64,000 nucleotides of DNA from assembly GCF_009727055.1 (NCBI RefSeq), contig NC_052349.1, positions 93,945,325 through 94,009,324 on the forward strand, written 5' to 3'. Of the stretch, positions 22,593-34,694 are shown in pieces (within the stretch, counting starts at the first letter, position 1; each line of letters begins with the position of its first letter). The translations under genes and the position numbers were made by a program. Source of the stretch: Benincasa hispida (lineage: Eukaryota > Streptophyta > Magnoliopsida > Cucurbitales > Cucurbitaceae). The notes beneath the pieces were generated by a model. The model was not told where the DNA came from. It saw only the letters and a program-made list of their open reading frames with translations, and searched no databases.

Positions 22593-24302
22593 GCTCTTGA
22601 TCGTCCTCGAGCAAGGTAGAACAAGCAATCATACAAAAATAATCAGTTCACCAAGCAACAATGTTCCCTACTCAAGCTTCAACAGTCAACTAGAATCATA
22701 TATACAATCGATTAGGCAATCAAAAAGCATTCAACCATTTCAAGATAAATTTGAAAATTTGTTTCAAGTTTTGTTATGCACATACAAGCACAAAGTTATC
22801 TATTTTGAACACGAGCAGACCCGAAATAGCCTTATGAACCCTCAATTTGTTTTCTCCAACTCTGGCTCGAAAGATCTGGAATTAGGTTTCCTACGCTCAA
22901 AGTGACAATGTCATTAAATTGGAGTGGTCAAAATCGATGTACTCATCACCCTTATTACATATACATTTTTTTCTTTCAAATGGAGAGGAAAATTTATTAA
23001 GGAAGACTGCTTTCGTTTTGGCTTTCCCACATTGGTTACGTGAAACACATCCAACTACGGGCCGACTTTCTTTTAAAAGTGCCCAAGCTTACTCATTCCT
23101 TTAGGGCACTTTAGCTTAGAGGGAAACTACGGGTGTCATAGTTGCTCCAAGTTAATCATATCCTTGAGGAAGAGGAGTAAACCTTTCCTTATTCTCACTT
23201 CTTTCATTTTTTTTCATTAAAGTGAATGGTGGTATCAATTGACTACATCTCAGAACATGCATTACTAAATTAAACCATGCGAAACTAATATCCGACACTA
23301 AGGCCTTTTGAAGTGACAACAAACCTATGACCTCATAATTCAATTCTAAGCAAGCAAGAATCAAGATAGGTATGCAAAGGGTATAAAGATGCATGAAAAA
23401 ATCAAGCAAAGTTTTCAAAAGTGCCAAGAAAATCATCAATCCTTTCTTCCGACCTATTTTCATGCAAACACAATTCATATTAGTGCATCATAGGCTGGTC
23501 ATAGCAAGGAACAAAACAAGCAAACAACAAACAAGCATGCATCATCAAACATGGTCCAAGTACAATGCTCAAGGACCCCAAATAGTATTGTCACGAATTA
23601 AACTGCTCCAAAATTCGAACACCCCACCCCAACTTTTAAAGCTCACATTGTCCCCAATGTGATTGAATATCAAGCATGAGGGATAAAAATTTTTTCCTGA
23701 ATAATAGAATGAAGAAAGGATTTGGGACAGTCGAATCATCTCTTCTCCACCAACAATCCTAACAATTCGAGAATGATAGAAAATATTAGGCTCAATGATG
23801 AAGGAAAATTATGGAAATGAAATCTAATCGAGGAAAGCAAGTAAATTTAAAGCTGACTGCCTCCAAGAAGCGCAAATTTTTAGGATTGGTTGCTCGACCG
23901 TGGTGACTCATTATCAGATGTAAACTGATGAGTCCAACTGGTAGGCGACGTCAAAGCAGTCTAAAGACTCGCCATCATGAAAGACCTTCAGCCTATGCCT
24001 ATTCACTTTTAAAATTTTCCTTGTCTCAAGATTTATAATATCTATTGCACCATAAGGTAAACATTAGAAATGTCAAATGACCCAAGCCACTTAGATCAAA
24101 GTTTTCCAAGTATAAATTTCAAACCGGAGTTGTATAAAGGAATCTTTTCTGGTACCTAGAACTTTTTGGGCGACATTATTTGATCATGAAATTCTTTCAT
24201 CCCTTTTTTTTTTTTTTTTTTGTAAATCATAGAGTTGTCAAATGATTCCAACTTGAGCTCTTCTAATTCTTTGAGCTGCAAAAGTCTAGCTGTAGGAGTA
24301 TA
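22593..24302 (-). mobile_element. Athila-3: 3' untranslated region and end of integrase
   Basis: From right to left on the minus strand, about 24300-23880 is a decayed continuation of the integrase C-terminal region (LLQLKELEELKLESFDNS, then frameshifts and stops). A long noncoding stretch follows down to the polypurine tract. A conserved block at 23014-23061 (CGTTTTGGCT ... CATCCAACTACGGG) is shared with the 3' untranslated region of the Athila element at 62.6-63.8 kb. Several 60-108 codon frames here are not conserved protein. Confidence 0.5.
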
Positions 24303-24564
24303 TCAGCATGCAACGGAAGCAACAAAGATCAATAAGCAATATAATTCATTAATTTTGGCTATAACTAAAACATGCTCATATAATAATAAGAGTGTTTGAT
24401 GAAATACCTTTGTAGAACCTTTAGAATCTTGATTCTCAGCTGCAAAACTTCTCCAAATCTTGCTGTGTACCATCTTAAGATTTTCTCCATTATTCTCTGA
24501 GAGCTTTAGATTGAGTTGTGTGACTAAAAATAAACTTGAACGAAGGGAACTTGGAGAAGAACTC

Positions 24565-24602
24565 CTGTCTCTTATACACATCTAGATGTGTATAAGAGAC
24601 AG
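24565..24602. other. uncut Nextera mate-pair junction adapter (artefact)
   Basis: Same 38-bp Tn5 mosaic-end palindrome as at 10682-10719. The minus-strand frame that begins in it reads MCIRDR, the signature peptide of translated Nextera adapter. Confidence 0.97.
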
Positions 24603-24826
24603 TGATTAGTAAGTTAACCCTTCACAGGTTGTTCATAATAACGCTGGGTCAATAGCTATCTACATGGTCTTACCCCTGAAATGGGAGGCTTATTGAGCCG
24701 ACGCTGTTGAGCCAATCCTCACCTATGCAAATCTAAGGATAATCCCAAATAAATAGAAGTTCATAGTTCGCTCAGGATTAAGGTTAAGTTACCTAGGTCA
24801 TCGCTTTGAAATAGTCAGTCTTAAAC
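24603..24826. other. duplicated chimeric segment between two adapters
   Basis: This 224-base piece repeats two parts of the sequence after the second adapter: its start matches about 24884-24930 and its remainder matches about 25150-25328, ending at the same word (CAGTCTTAAAC). It is best explained as a mate-pair read built into the assembly, not as a genomic duplication. Confidence 0.8.
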
Positions 24827-24864
24827 CTGTCTCTTATACACATCTAGATGTGTATAAGAGACAG
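24827..24864. other. uncut Nextera mate-pair junction adapter (artefact)
   Basis: Third copy of the same 38-bp mosaic-end palindrome, 224 bases from the second. Confidence 0.97.
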
Positions 24865-25649
24865 GTGTCCACTTGATATAACCATGATTAGTAAGTTAAC
24901 CCTTCACAGGTTGTACATAATAATGGCTAGGTCAAATGTCTGTTTTACCCCCGAGATTACTTCTTGTTCCTTAACTCCTACTGATCCTCTAATGAACAAT
25001 TGATTTGTGATCCGATCAACAAATTGAGTCCTTCTCGGACCAACGAGAAGATGGGGTCCCTTGTTCAAGACCTAGAGTTAGCACTTAAGGGAACAACCTC
25101 TCTACTATCCCTGAAAGTGGGTAGGAGTGAATTCCATCTTGCAATCTATGTCCCTAGCTATCTACATGGTCTTACCCCTGAAATGGAGATTTATTAAGCT
25201 GACGCTGCTGAGCCAATCCTCACCTATGCAAATCTAAGGATAATCCCAAATAAATAGAAGTTCATAGTTCGCTCAGGATTAAGGTTAAGTTACCTAGGTC
25301 ATCGCTTTGAAATAGTCAGTCTTAAACAGTAAACAACTTTATAAAGTAAAAGTGAATAATTTCGTGGTCCGATCTTATACAAACCCATTGCACAGGACGC
25401 CTCCACTTCTCATGTCATAATATGTACGAATTAGTATCACATCGTTTGTAGCACTTTACAACTCCTTGTAATAACTACAGAGTGGGCCGCATCCGATAAT
25501 GTTACTAGAATAAGGCACCCAACCTCATTCATATACTATAGATCATTTTGACTATTTACTCGAATTTGATCCACTTTATGTCTCCATATAAAGTTCAAAC
25601 TCATGTAATATTCAATAGCCTCACCAACTACCTCATGGTCCCAGTTACA

Positions 25650-27227
25650 CTGCTTTACTACCCAATATGCTTTATGTTGAATCTCAACTGGCAAGCTTTT
25701 CCATAGACCATCCTATAGGGAGACATCCCAATAGGAGTCTTGAAGGTCATTCTGCAAACCCATAAAGCATCATCAAGATGATGGTTCAAATCTTTCCTTC
25801 TTGGGTTGACCATTTTTTCCAAAATGGTCTTCACTTCCTTATTCGACACCTCCGTCTGCCTGTTCTCTAAGGGTGGTACGATATGGCAATACGATGCTAT
25901 ACACCATACTTTTTCAGCAAGGAAATGATGACTCGGTTACAGAAATGTGATCCTTGATCACTGATAATTGCCTTGGGGAAGCCATATCTGCATAAGATGT
26001 TAGACTTCAAAAACCCTACAACAACCTTAGCATCATCAGTATAGTGATCTTTGCTTCCACCCATTTGGAAACATAGTCCACTACCAATAAAATATACCTA
26101 AACCCAGAAGAGGAAGGGAAAGATCCCATAAAATCTATCCCCCACACATCAAATATCTCACATAAAAGAATGGGGACTTGGGACATTTTGTTCCTACGGG
26201 ATAAACCGCTTGATTTTTTACAATGTTCATAAATCTTACAGAGGAAATATGCATCCCTAGACAAAATATCCCAATACAGACCAACATCCAAGACTTTTTT
26301 AGTAGTTCATTTGGGACTAAAGTGTCCACCACATGCATGCTCATGACAGAATGCTAAAACAAAAAAGAATTGATCATTAGGGACACACCTTCTAACAACC
26401 TCATCCGAATAGAATTTACATAAATAAGGCTATTCTCAAACATAATATTTTGACTCAAATTTGATTTTATCACATCTATGCGTATTCATTCCGTAAGGAA
26501 ACTCACCCGTGGTCAAATAGCTAACGAGGTAAGCATACCAAGAAGTCATGGAAATGTCATTTGCCTGCATCGGCGTATGGTTAAGGAATTCTCCATCAGA
26601 GCTGAGACAACCACTTTCTGCTACAAGTCTGCTCAAGTGATCGGTGACAACATTCTCACATCTCCTTCTATCTTGAAGCTTCAGGTTAAACTCATGGAGG
26701 AGAAGAACCCACCTCAACAATCTGGACTCGGACTCCTTTTTCGACATTAGATACCGCAAAGCTACATGATCCGTAAAGACGACAACTAAAAACTCATTTT
26801 CTGTTGTGGTGTAGTTGCATTGGGTTGGGTTCAGGGTCTTTGAAGTTTAGTAGATCATATGATGTTTCTTATCCACCTTTAGGCCTAAAATCGCTCCAAC
26901 AGCATGGTCGCTCGTGTGCACATGATCTCGAAGGGAAGAATCCCAATGAGGAGCTTGAATAACTAGACACACGATAGGGCATTCTTCAACACGTCAAAGC
27001 TTGCCTTTTAATCATCATCAAATTTAAAATCCACATCCTTGTGAAGAAGAGAGGTCATTGGTTGAGCAATTTTATTGAAATCTTTGATAAACCTGTTGTA
27101 GAAACTTGCATGCCCAAGAAAAGATCAAACCCCCCTCATGTTTGTGGGGTAAGGGAGCTTAGCCATCACATTAACTTTAGCAGGATCAACCTCTATACCA
27201 TGCTCAGAAATAATATGTCCAAGTACA
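25650..27227 (-). pseudogene. Athila-3 pol fragment: end of reverse transcriptase, RNase H, integrase
   Basis: On the minus strand, in order: the RT thumb and connection (about 27227-26990; LGHIISEHGIEVD and KLPYPTN), RNase H (about 26990-26440; RLLRWVLLLHEFNLKLQDR and VTDHLSRL), then the integrase (about 26400-25650; [23 protein letters not shown] and [20 protein letters not shown]). Stops and frameshifts separate all parts. The RT catalytic core, protease and gag are missing because a Copia LTR starts at 27228. The wording of the motifs is Athila-like Ty3/gypsy. The integrase continues left of the Copia LTR at 24303-25640. Confidence 0.8.
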
Positions 27228-27374
27228 TGTTGGGATTGATGTCTTATATCTCTTTTGTATTCTTGTAGTTTGTAAACTCTATATAAACGAATTGTTATTA
27301 TTAAAATAATTGTTATTGTATGAGCATACACTCAATCCAATAAACAAAGATCCTAGGTTATTTTATGTAATTTA
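27228..27374 (+). mobile_element. start of a Copia LTR (C1), cut short by LTR C2
   Basis: Begins TGTTGGGATTGATG exactly where the Athila-3 reverse transcriptase stops. After 147 bases a second TGTTGGGG start appears (27375). The remainder of C1 was not found to the right. Confidence 0.55.
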
Positions 27375-27784
27375 TGTTGGGGTTGATTCCCTATATCTCG
27401 TGGGTCCTGTAGTTTGTAATTGTAATATACAAACGATTTATTTATTTAATAAAATATGAGATAATTTTATTCGATGCATTAACCCATAAAACTAATAATC
27501 TAACATCCAAGGTTATCTTTTGTAGCTTAAACATATATGTAGAGACATATAGGTGGATCATGTTTAAGTGATAACCTAAATGGTCTGTAGTAGATGGATA
27601 AGGCTAGGTACCTTATCTTGATGACACTACGAATACAACCCGCGTTGTAGATGTTACAATTGTTGTAAAGTGCTACAAATTATCTGATTCTGATTATTCA
27701 TGTGGAGACATGTGAGTGAGGGTGTTCTATACAAAAAGGTTTGTATAAGACTGGACCACGAAATGAATAGTCTCATTATATTAC
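27375..27784 (+). mobile_element. left part of Copia LTR C2
   Basis: Begins TGTTGGGGTTGATTCCC. It follows the same order of blocks as the solo LTR at 13867 (AACATCCAAGGTTA, GTAGAGACATATAGGTGGATC, GACACTACGAATACAACCCG, GAATAGTCTCATTATATTAC). It stops at the insertion point of the large Copia element; the matching right part is at 54086-54569. Confidence 0.8.
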
Positions 27785-29517
27785 TGTTGGGAATGTCCTA
27801 GAACTTGCAGTTTGTGTTAAACATTCTATTTTATCAATAACAATGATTTGTTGATTTTGCATCTTATTATAAAAATCCAATAAACGCATCCTTGGCTATA
27901 GTCTGAATGTTGTAACTTTATGTAGTGACATAAACAGGATCAAGTTGACAGTATATAGCCTAAATGGTCTAATAAGTATATGGATGAAATTGGGTATCTC
28001 ATCTTGGTAACACTATTGGATGCGACCCACTCTATAGTTGTTACAAGAAGTTATAAGGTGCTACAAACGATGTGATCCACAAATCGTTCATGTTGAGACA
28101 TGAGAGTGGGGGCATCCTATGCAATAAGTTTGCATATAGACTAGACCACGAGAATAGTCACTTTTCTTTATAACGACCGTTTACTATTAAAACTGACTAT
28201 TTCATTTATTATATAACCTAGGTTAACTCGATCTTAATCCTGAGCTAGCTATGAACTCCTGTTTGTTCGGGATTATCTTTTGATCTGCAAACGGTGAGAG
28301 TAGTCCAACAACACTGCTCAATAAGCTTACCATTTTGGGATAAGACCGGATGAATAGTTGGGGACATAGCCTTGCAAGATGGAATTCACTTCTACCCTAT
28401 TTAGGGTTAGCAGACAGGTTGTTCTCTTAAGTACTGACTCCAGGTCTTGAACAATCGGGGTCCCGCTTTCATGATAGAGAAAGGATTTGATTCATAGAGA
28501 TTATGAATCAGAATTGTTCATTTGAGGATTAGTAGGAACTTAAAGAACAAGATGTGGTCACAGGGGTAAAACGATATTTTTGACCTATCTATGATTACGA
28601 ACAACCTATGAAGGATCGACTTACTGATTATGGTTATTAAGTGGATATAATATATTTACAGTGAGGGGAGTTCAACTATGGGCTATAGTGGAGTGTCCCA
28701 TTAGTTAACGAATGAGGGTTAGATTAGACTAATGAGTTTAACCGATTAATCTTGAATCGTTGAAGCCTATGATCTGTAGGTCCTCGAGGTCCCCCTACTA
28801 GCTCGTAAATGGATAAGCTTTAAGGTAGCTTGAGAAATTAATTTGAAGCGTTCAAATTAAATGGAACAAGAGAATAAATATTTAAATATGATTTAAATAT
28901 ATAAAGATGATTATTGTGCAAAAATGAATTTATGAAAATATTTTAAGAAAATCAAATTTTGAATTAAAATCATTTTTTGTTTAAAAAAGTGGAAATTCGT
29001 TTGCATGTTGCACAAAAATGGAAAATGGGTTTTTTCCATTATCATCATCTTTATGTACACACAGAAAGCATTATCTTCTCTACTTTGATTCTCCAAGCAT
29101 GAGCTACAAGCCATGCACTCCATCTCTTTCCATGTTCATCAAAAATATATAAAGAAGATTGGAGTTGTTGCAGAATAGATAATAAAGAATTTCGAGAGAA
29201 ATTTTTTTGAAGAAGAAGCTGTCTTCTTCAGTCAGGCTACTGTGAGTTTCTCTGGTTTCTTCACATCTTCAAGCTGTTCTTGAGTCCTACAACTTTGCCT
29301 AAAACTCCAAGAGCATAATAGGGAAGGCTTTGAGGTGGTTCACATTGATAGCAAGTGAAGACAACATTTGAACAGGCATTTTCTTGGAGAGTTCATCAAA
29401 GGTATGTTCAAAAAACCCATTTTTTGAGAAGAGCATGCTTTAGTTTTTGCTAAAATTAGTGAATTAGAAAGCTTATGGATCCTTGATACTTCTGCTGCAT
29501 GTTGTTTTACTCTTTCA
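27785..29517 (+). mobile_element. 5' LTR of the Copia element
   Basis: 1733 bases, from TGTTGGGAATGTCC to ACTCTTTCA. It aligns by eye along its whole length with the 3' LTR at 52320-54080, apart from scattered substitutions and one indel of about 40 bases near 28920. Confidence 0.9.
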
Positions 29518-29533
29518 ATTGGTATTAGAGCAT
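29518..29533 (+). other. primer-binding site of the Copia element
   Basis: ATTGGTATTAGAGCAT directly follows the LTR. It matches the usual Copia site TTGGTATCAGAGC, complementary to the 3' end of initiator tRNA-Met, with one change. Confidence 0.8.
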
Positions 29534-30270
29534 CTTTTAAACTTTCAATTCGGTTGAATTTTGGCAAGGTGGGTATTTTTTCATGAGATATATGAAACTG
29601 ATGCATTGCTATGGTTTTCTCTGTTTTGGCATTTTAATTCTCTTTAATTTCTCAATTAAATTTGTAATTGGCTCTTGTTTGATGAGCATTTATGTGTGTA
29701 AGAGTCTATAATTTATTTGGAGTCATTAGAGTTGAAATTAAGATGTAATTGAAGAAACAAGCGAAGAAGGTCGAGCTGCTGTTTGAGATTTTTCAGCTTC
29801 TGCTTAAATCTATTGTTGAGGTCCAGTTGCTAAACGATCGTTTAGCTCCAGATGTTACATGATGAGAAGAAAAGCTAGACGATCGTTTAGTAATATGCAC
29901 TGATCGTTGTGATGTTGAATGCTAAACGATCGTGTACCTGCAGGAGCTAAGCGATGCGTTCATTTGCTATACGATAGCATTATGTGATCGTTTAGTTTTT
30001 TTCGTGGGAACAAGCGATTTGTTGATTTTGCTAAACGATGGCGCTATACGATTGTTCAACAACGATGCACATTAAATGATGTAATGAAATTCTATGTGAT
30101 AGCACTGAGCGTTCGTTTGGTCGCGGAGCTAAGCGATCGTGTAGATAAATGCTATGCAACGCGATGATGTTTTATACGATGGAGCTATGCGATCGTTTAA
30201 CTGCGGGCGGATACTAAACGACGAATTGAATGCGTTGGGCGATGGTGTTATGCGATCGCTTAGTACTATG
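29534..30270 (+). other. Copia leader, first part, with ACGATCGTTTAG motifs
   Basis: Noncoding. It contains many variants of a palindromic motif, including the perfect 18-bp palindrome GCTAAACGATCGTTTAGC at 29829-29846, with others near 29877, 29928, 29985, 30130, 30187 and 30250. The last five bases (CTATG, 30266-30270) are the left target copy of the next LTR. Confidence 0.7.
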
Positions 30271-32095
30271 TGTAACGGTAAGATTACTTCCTTGTTAATG
30301 ATACGTGCGTTAATGTACTCAATTCATGCAATACCACTTCTAGATATGCGTTATTAATGGACGCTCTTGTAGTATGTTGTGCGTTGTCACAAGTTTCCTT
30401 GCATTGAAACCAAGTATAATTCCACCGTATAATTCCACCGCAAGTTTCTCAGTGTGATCCAAGGTCAAACACACGGACTGTTTGAGGTTATTGCATTATG
30501 TTTATGATACATGCGACTAGGTTTTTCAATTTAATAAAAGTATTTGTGTACAAGTATATAAAGTTTTGATGAAGTAAAGAAAAGCAGTAAAAATGCGATA
30601 ATAAAATAAAATACAGTAACCTAAGCTAAGATGGCACAAGATACAGGCAGCATGATCTAAAATATTGAGGGCAAGGCTGGCTGTGAAGATTATACATAGA
30701 TCATGTGATGCGATGGCAAGTCTTATATATGAAGCAGGAAGAGGAAGATAACTAATATAAACATCGTAAGTTCCTTAATTGCGTTAAAGTTATAAGTACG
30801 GTTCCGTTTTTCCCTTAGCGTACACCTTTCAGTGATCAGCCGCGTTCCCACATGTCTGTAGTGAAACAGAGACGAATGTAATGAACGCAAGGTTGCTTCC
30901 ATTCCTGGAAGTACTGCTCGCTCTAGTTAACGCATTCTTCTGACCTTCTCTCGATAGATCAGAATGATATCTTCACTTCTTCTCTCATAGGTGAAGATGC
31001 CGTCTAGCATGCCTTAGCTAAATGCAATTATCTCTCTAACACAGATTAAGTACTCGTTTAATTCATCTTGACTACCCGGGGATTAAGGACACTTCATGAA
31101 GAAAACGATAAACAGAGGAACGGAAATAGACAGAGAAGTGGTAATGAAAACGATCGAGACATTCAATATATCTATTTAGCGTATGATACATGGTGTATGA
31201 ATGAAGAGATAAAGAAGATGAGATACAATGATGAAAAGAGATAGAAACAAATACAAACAAGCGCCAATGTCTCGATGCCAATTTGGATGGAGATTTGCTT
31301 GCCGGAATGGATGGATCATGTGGAAGGATGAGCTTCTCTCTCAGGCTTGCTCAACCGGTAGCTGGGATTTGAGTATAGAGCTTCATGGCGGGGATCTGGA
31401 AAATTAACACTGAGACTCACCTCTTGGCCTTGTTTCTTCTTCTTCCCAGATTTCTTTAGTTTAACACTCAGCTCAACCTTTTTCTCAATATAATAGAAGC
31501 AATTAGCCTCGTATCTAGTAACCTCTTTTTCTGTGAATTCTATGGGGTATTTATAGGTGAAGATCTTTGACTTCGGCCTTGTGGTTCCCACTTGTTGTTA
31601 TGGAAATTCCGAAGATGGAGGGATATTATTCCTTCTGTTATGCAATCAGACCATCAAAACTGCACGACCGTTAGGCATACACGTGGCACAATCCTCTGCA
31701 TTTGCATTGCTCAGCTGCATCTTTCGATCGAGTGTTCGCATGTGGTGTTGTTTTTATTATCGCATGCGGTTGAAAGTGAGCTCTGGATCGACTGTTGCAT
31801 TGGACCGTCATTGCGTTAATCATTATTTCATTGTTGATTGATGGGCGCAATGTGTCAGAGATGCGTTGTTCAGTTTGTCTTGAGCCTTAATCGCAAACGG
31901 TGACTTGGTTTCCTGAAAAACAGAGTAGAAATCTCCTCTTCTTCCATCTTAATGATGTTAGTGGGTGTAATTGTGATAATTCAGAATTATTGTATTTCTA
32001 AGCTAATTTTCATACAATTGGTGCATATCTATTCTCTTTTGGCCGCAATATCTAGATAAGGCAGTATAAATAATTTGTATTTCTACAAGTTATCA
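30271..32095 (-). mobile_element. Athila-type solo LTR, family A, copy 1
   Basis: On the minus strand it starts TGATAACTTGTAG (32095) and ends CTTACCGTTACA (30271). It is flanked by CTATG on both sides (30266-30270 and 32096-32100), a perfect 5-bp target duplication. The length of 1825 bases and the layout match the other family-A LTRs. It has a TATA box (TATAAATA on the minus strand near 31550) and a consensus splice donor about 130 bases downstream (GT at 31420-31419). Lack of any internal sequence makes it a true solo LTR, formed by LTR-LTR recombination. Confidence 0.88.
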
Positions 32096-33498
32096 CTATG
32101 CGATGGAACTAAGCGATTGCACTACAATGGAACTAAACGATCGTCTAGTCCTATGTGATGGAGCTAAATGATTGTTCAGGTTTCAAGAAACATTATACGA
32201 TCGTGTACTTTCTCACAACCCCAGGCGATGACACTAGACGATTACATCCAGGCATTACACGATTGGCCTTGTTGGACCAAGAGCAACTGGTTTGACCGGT
32301 TTACTCAAGGTTCAAACCGGTTCAACCTCAAATGGTTATGGTTGGTCCAGTTCAGGCTTTGTTGGTCCGGTTCAGAATCGTCCAACCCGATTCAAGTTAT
32401 TTTGGATTTGATTTGGAGCAGTTCGAGCGGTTCAAAGACGGTTTTGAAGTTGTTTGTAATAGTTAGCTGTCTGTTTGCTTGTTTATGCCAAAACGAAAAC
32501 CATAACAGTTAGTATTTAATTGTTTATGCGTGAGATGTATGTGATAATTAAATAAATTCATTTATATGCATACAGTATGCCATGTAGATTTAAAACCCCA
32601 TCGTAGGAAGCATGTTACATGCATTCACAGTATGTTATAATTGTTATATTATATAGTATGCATGTTAGGGTTATGTTTAATATAATAGTTATATTAGATA
32701 CCTTTGTTGAATGTTGTGGATGTTTAAGCATGTCTAAATTTTGTAAGTTATAAAATTGGTTAGACGTTTAAAATCCATAACAAAGAACAACTGCAGGCTC
32801 ACTTAGGTTAACAACTAATTTTAATCGTTAAAATAGATTGTTGCCTTATAAAATACGGTTACAAACTCATATTGGTTCATAAACCTGTCTAAGGCTGGGG
32901 GTACTTAAGTTGACGGTTTACGAAACACCTCCTACCTGAGGATTATGACCGAACAATTGAGAGTTGTTAACTAATTTTATGAGCTTGCGTGAGCGATGTG
33001 AGGTAATAAAATGGTTTATCACATAGACATTGTAGGTTAAATCCAATTATAATAGTTATATTTGGAAAAACTACTTAGACTTAGGTTGTATGAAATTACC
33101 CGTCATGCCTAAGTAAATTACCCAAACATTTAGAACACTTCAGTGGGAGATTAACAATATATTTGATATATTTATTAGCTTTCACGTCCTCAAGAGTTCA
33201 TACCGTGAGATCCATGCTTGGCTTCTTGTCAATTTTACCTCGACTGCTCCATACGGAAAGTGTTTACATGGGTCAATAACAAGGTGAATGAGGGAAATGG
33301 TTCATAGCAAGTGGGTGAAGGAAATGTGTCAACATTGTCCTACGGTCTCCTCCATTAGTTTGAACTGTGAGATTCCTATGTTGCGTCTGCTGTCGTTTTT
33401 ATGCGGCACTAGCTAGTCGTTAACCACGACGATCCCTACAGAGGGTTGTAACATAGGATTCGGAACAACCCAAGCTTTAGTAAAATGAATAGGGTCTT
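32096..33498 (+). other. Copia leader, second part
   Basis: Continues the ACGATCG motif array (about 32096-32260). A stretch of CCGGTTCA/GGTTCAAACC repeats follows (about 32280-32420), then ordinary noncoding sequence to GGGTCTT (33498). A 114-codon frame at 32168 spans the repeats and shows no protein features. Together with 29534-30270 and 45910-46256 the leader is about 2.5 kb, long for a Copia element. Confidence 0.6.
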
Positions 33499-33526
33499 TG
33501 ATAACGGAAAAAAATGCACGTTATCA
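33499..33526 (+). promoter_or_regulatory. LTR-terminal stem-loop, family B
   Basis: TGATAACG and CGTTATCA form a perfect 8-bp stem around a 12-base loop at the first bases of the LTR. The minus-strand family-B copy (62540-62567) keeps a 7-bp version. Function unknown. Confidence 0.6.
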
Positions 33527-34003
33527 TAGTGCTAAGTTCTTAAACAATGTTGGATTGCATTGATAAAACATGTTAAATTGTGTCCATCAAGCATCAATTT
33601 CATTATATTGCGATCGCATGCGTTCATCGCATAGGAACAGTTGATTTTAGTGTTTTTATGCAGAATATGCGTTGAAGCAATGCAAGAATTGTGATCATAG
33701 GAAATCATTGGTCGAGCGCAACTTCATCGCAAGGCTTTGTGATGATTGTGTTTGCAAACATTCGCCTGAGAAGGATTGCCGCAACTTGGTCAGTATAACA
33801 AGGTGGGCGCATCTGGGTGAAAGGCTAATTAATCGCGATGGGACAGAAAGCTGATGACAGTCAAATCTGAATTAGGTTGACAGCTGATAACGATCACAAG
33901 TACATTCAGCTTTTTGGTGACAAATATTCGGCGCATCAATTAGGAATTAAAGCCGTCCCATCTATATAATCATGAGAGAAGCCGCCGTTCACCTTGGATA
34001 TTC

Positions 34004-34011
34004 TATAAATA
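34004..34011 (+). promoter_or_regulatory. TATA box of LTR family B
   Basis: TATAAATA in the context GGATATTCTATAAATACC. The minus-strand family-B copy has a similar box near 62055. Confidence 0.55.
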
Positions 34012-34694
34012 CCAAAGGCATCCTTCGGAAAAGGGGTTCAGCAGTTAGAGATTTCATACTTCAGTTCGCACGTCTTTGTTCATAGTTTTCTTTTGTTTTA
34101 AGGTGGACGTGAGAGAGAAGGTGGTGCCGATAGATCGTTCCAGTAAGCTTGGTAGAGCTTCGGAATCTTCAAGGACAGAGAGAGGGCCAACGCCTACGGA
34201 AGCGGGAACATCTTTAGAACCGAATAAAGATTACAGTGTAAAAGCCTCGGTCAACAAGGAATTGCTACCAAGCTCTCTACCTTTAATTTCCATTGTTATT
34301 TTGTACTCCACTCATTTATCGAAATGGAATCTATTTCTCTATATCTGTTCACTCTCTGTTATTTACGCATGAGTAGCTAAATCAGTTGAATGGGTTGAGA
34401 AGTATTTAGCTAGCACAACTAGGGAATCTTCACTCTATGCGATTATCTTGTATTATGTATGCTTCATTCGTCCATTAGAGATACACAGGAGGGTAGTCTA
34501 AGGTCAAGTTAGAATCTAGGCTCGGGAGAGTCAGATTAGAACGCATAAACAAGAGATAAGAGCTTAGGAATAAGCACTGTTTGTTATCAACGTATCACAT
34601 TCATCCTAGAGATAGGATATGATTGTATGCGGTCACCTTGCTTTTATGCATTTTGCATCATCGCATAGGACAAGAGTAGAGACTTAAGGATAAG

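Larger units (their letters stand above)
24303..25640 (-). mobile_element. Copia-type LTR inserted in the Athila-3 integrase, with assembly damage
   Basis: Plus-strand landmarks such as GATCCTCTAATGAACAA, GTCCTTCTCGGACCAACGAG, CAGGATTAAGGTTAAGTTACC and GGTCCGATCTTATACAAAC are the reverse complement of the Copia LTR at 27785-29517. It separates the integrase core (25650 onward) from the integrase end (about 24300 downward) of Athila-3. Two adapter junctions and a duplicated segment (24603-24826) lie inside it, so its sequence cannot be trusted in detail. Borders are approximate and no target duplication was found. Confidence 0.6.
33499..34694 (+). mobile_element. 5' LTR (family B) of Athila-1, truncated at its 3' end
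   Basis: Starts TGATAACGGAAAAAAATGC with a perfect 8-bp stem (33499-33506 pairs with 33519-33526). It has a TATA box at 34004-34011. It aligns by eye with the 3' LTR parts at 42641-42888 and 44806 onward and with the minus-strand copy at 61975-62567. It stops at 34694, where a family-A LTR begins. A 60-codon Cys-rich frame at 33672-33854 is open but has no ATG. Confidence 0.75.

Noticed and set aside
31316..31591. 91-codon frame in LTR A with a counterpart at 43566-43814
   Set aside because: Lies across the TATA box and splice donor of the LTR. The frame is not kept in the other two copies, so it is best seen as shared LTR sequence.
32168..32512. 114-codon frame with repeated Trp/Phe/Ser
   Set aside because: Runs through CCGGTT-type repeats in the Copia leader; composition is that of translated repeat.
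33672..33854. 60-codon Cys-rich frame, also open at 62212-62394 (minus)
   Set aside because: Both copies lie at the same place in family-B LTR U3, start at TTG, and have no in-frame ATG. The similarity follows from the shared LTR and need not mean a protein.
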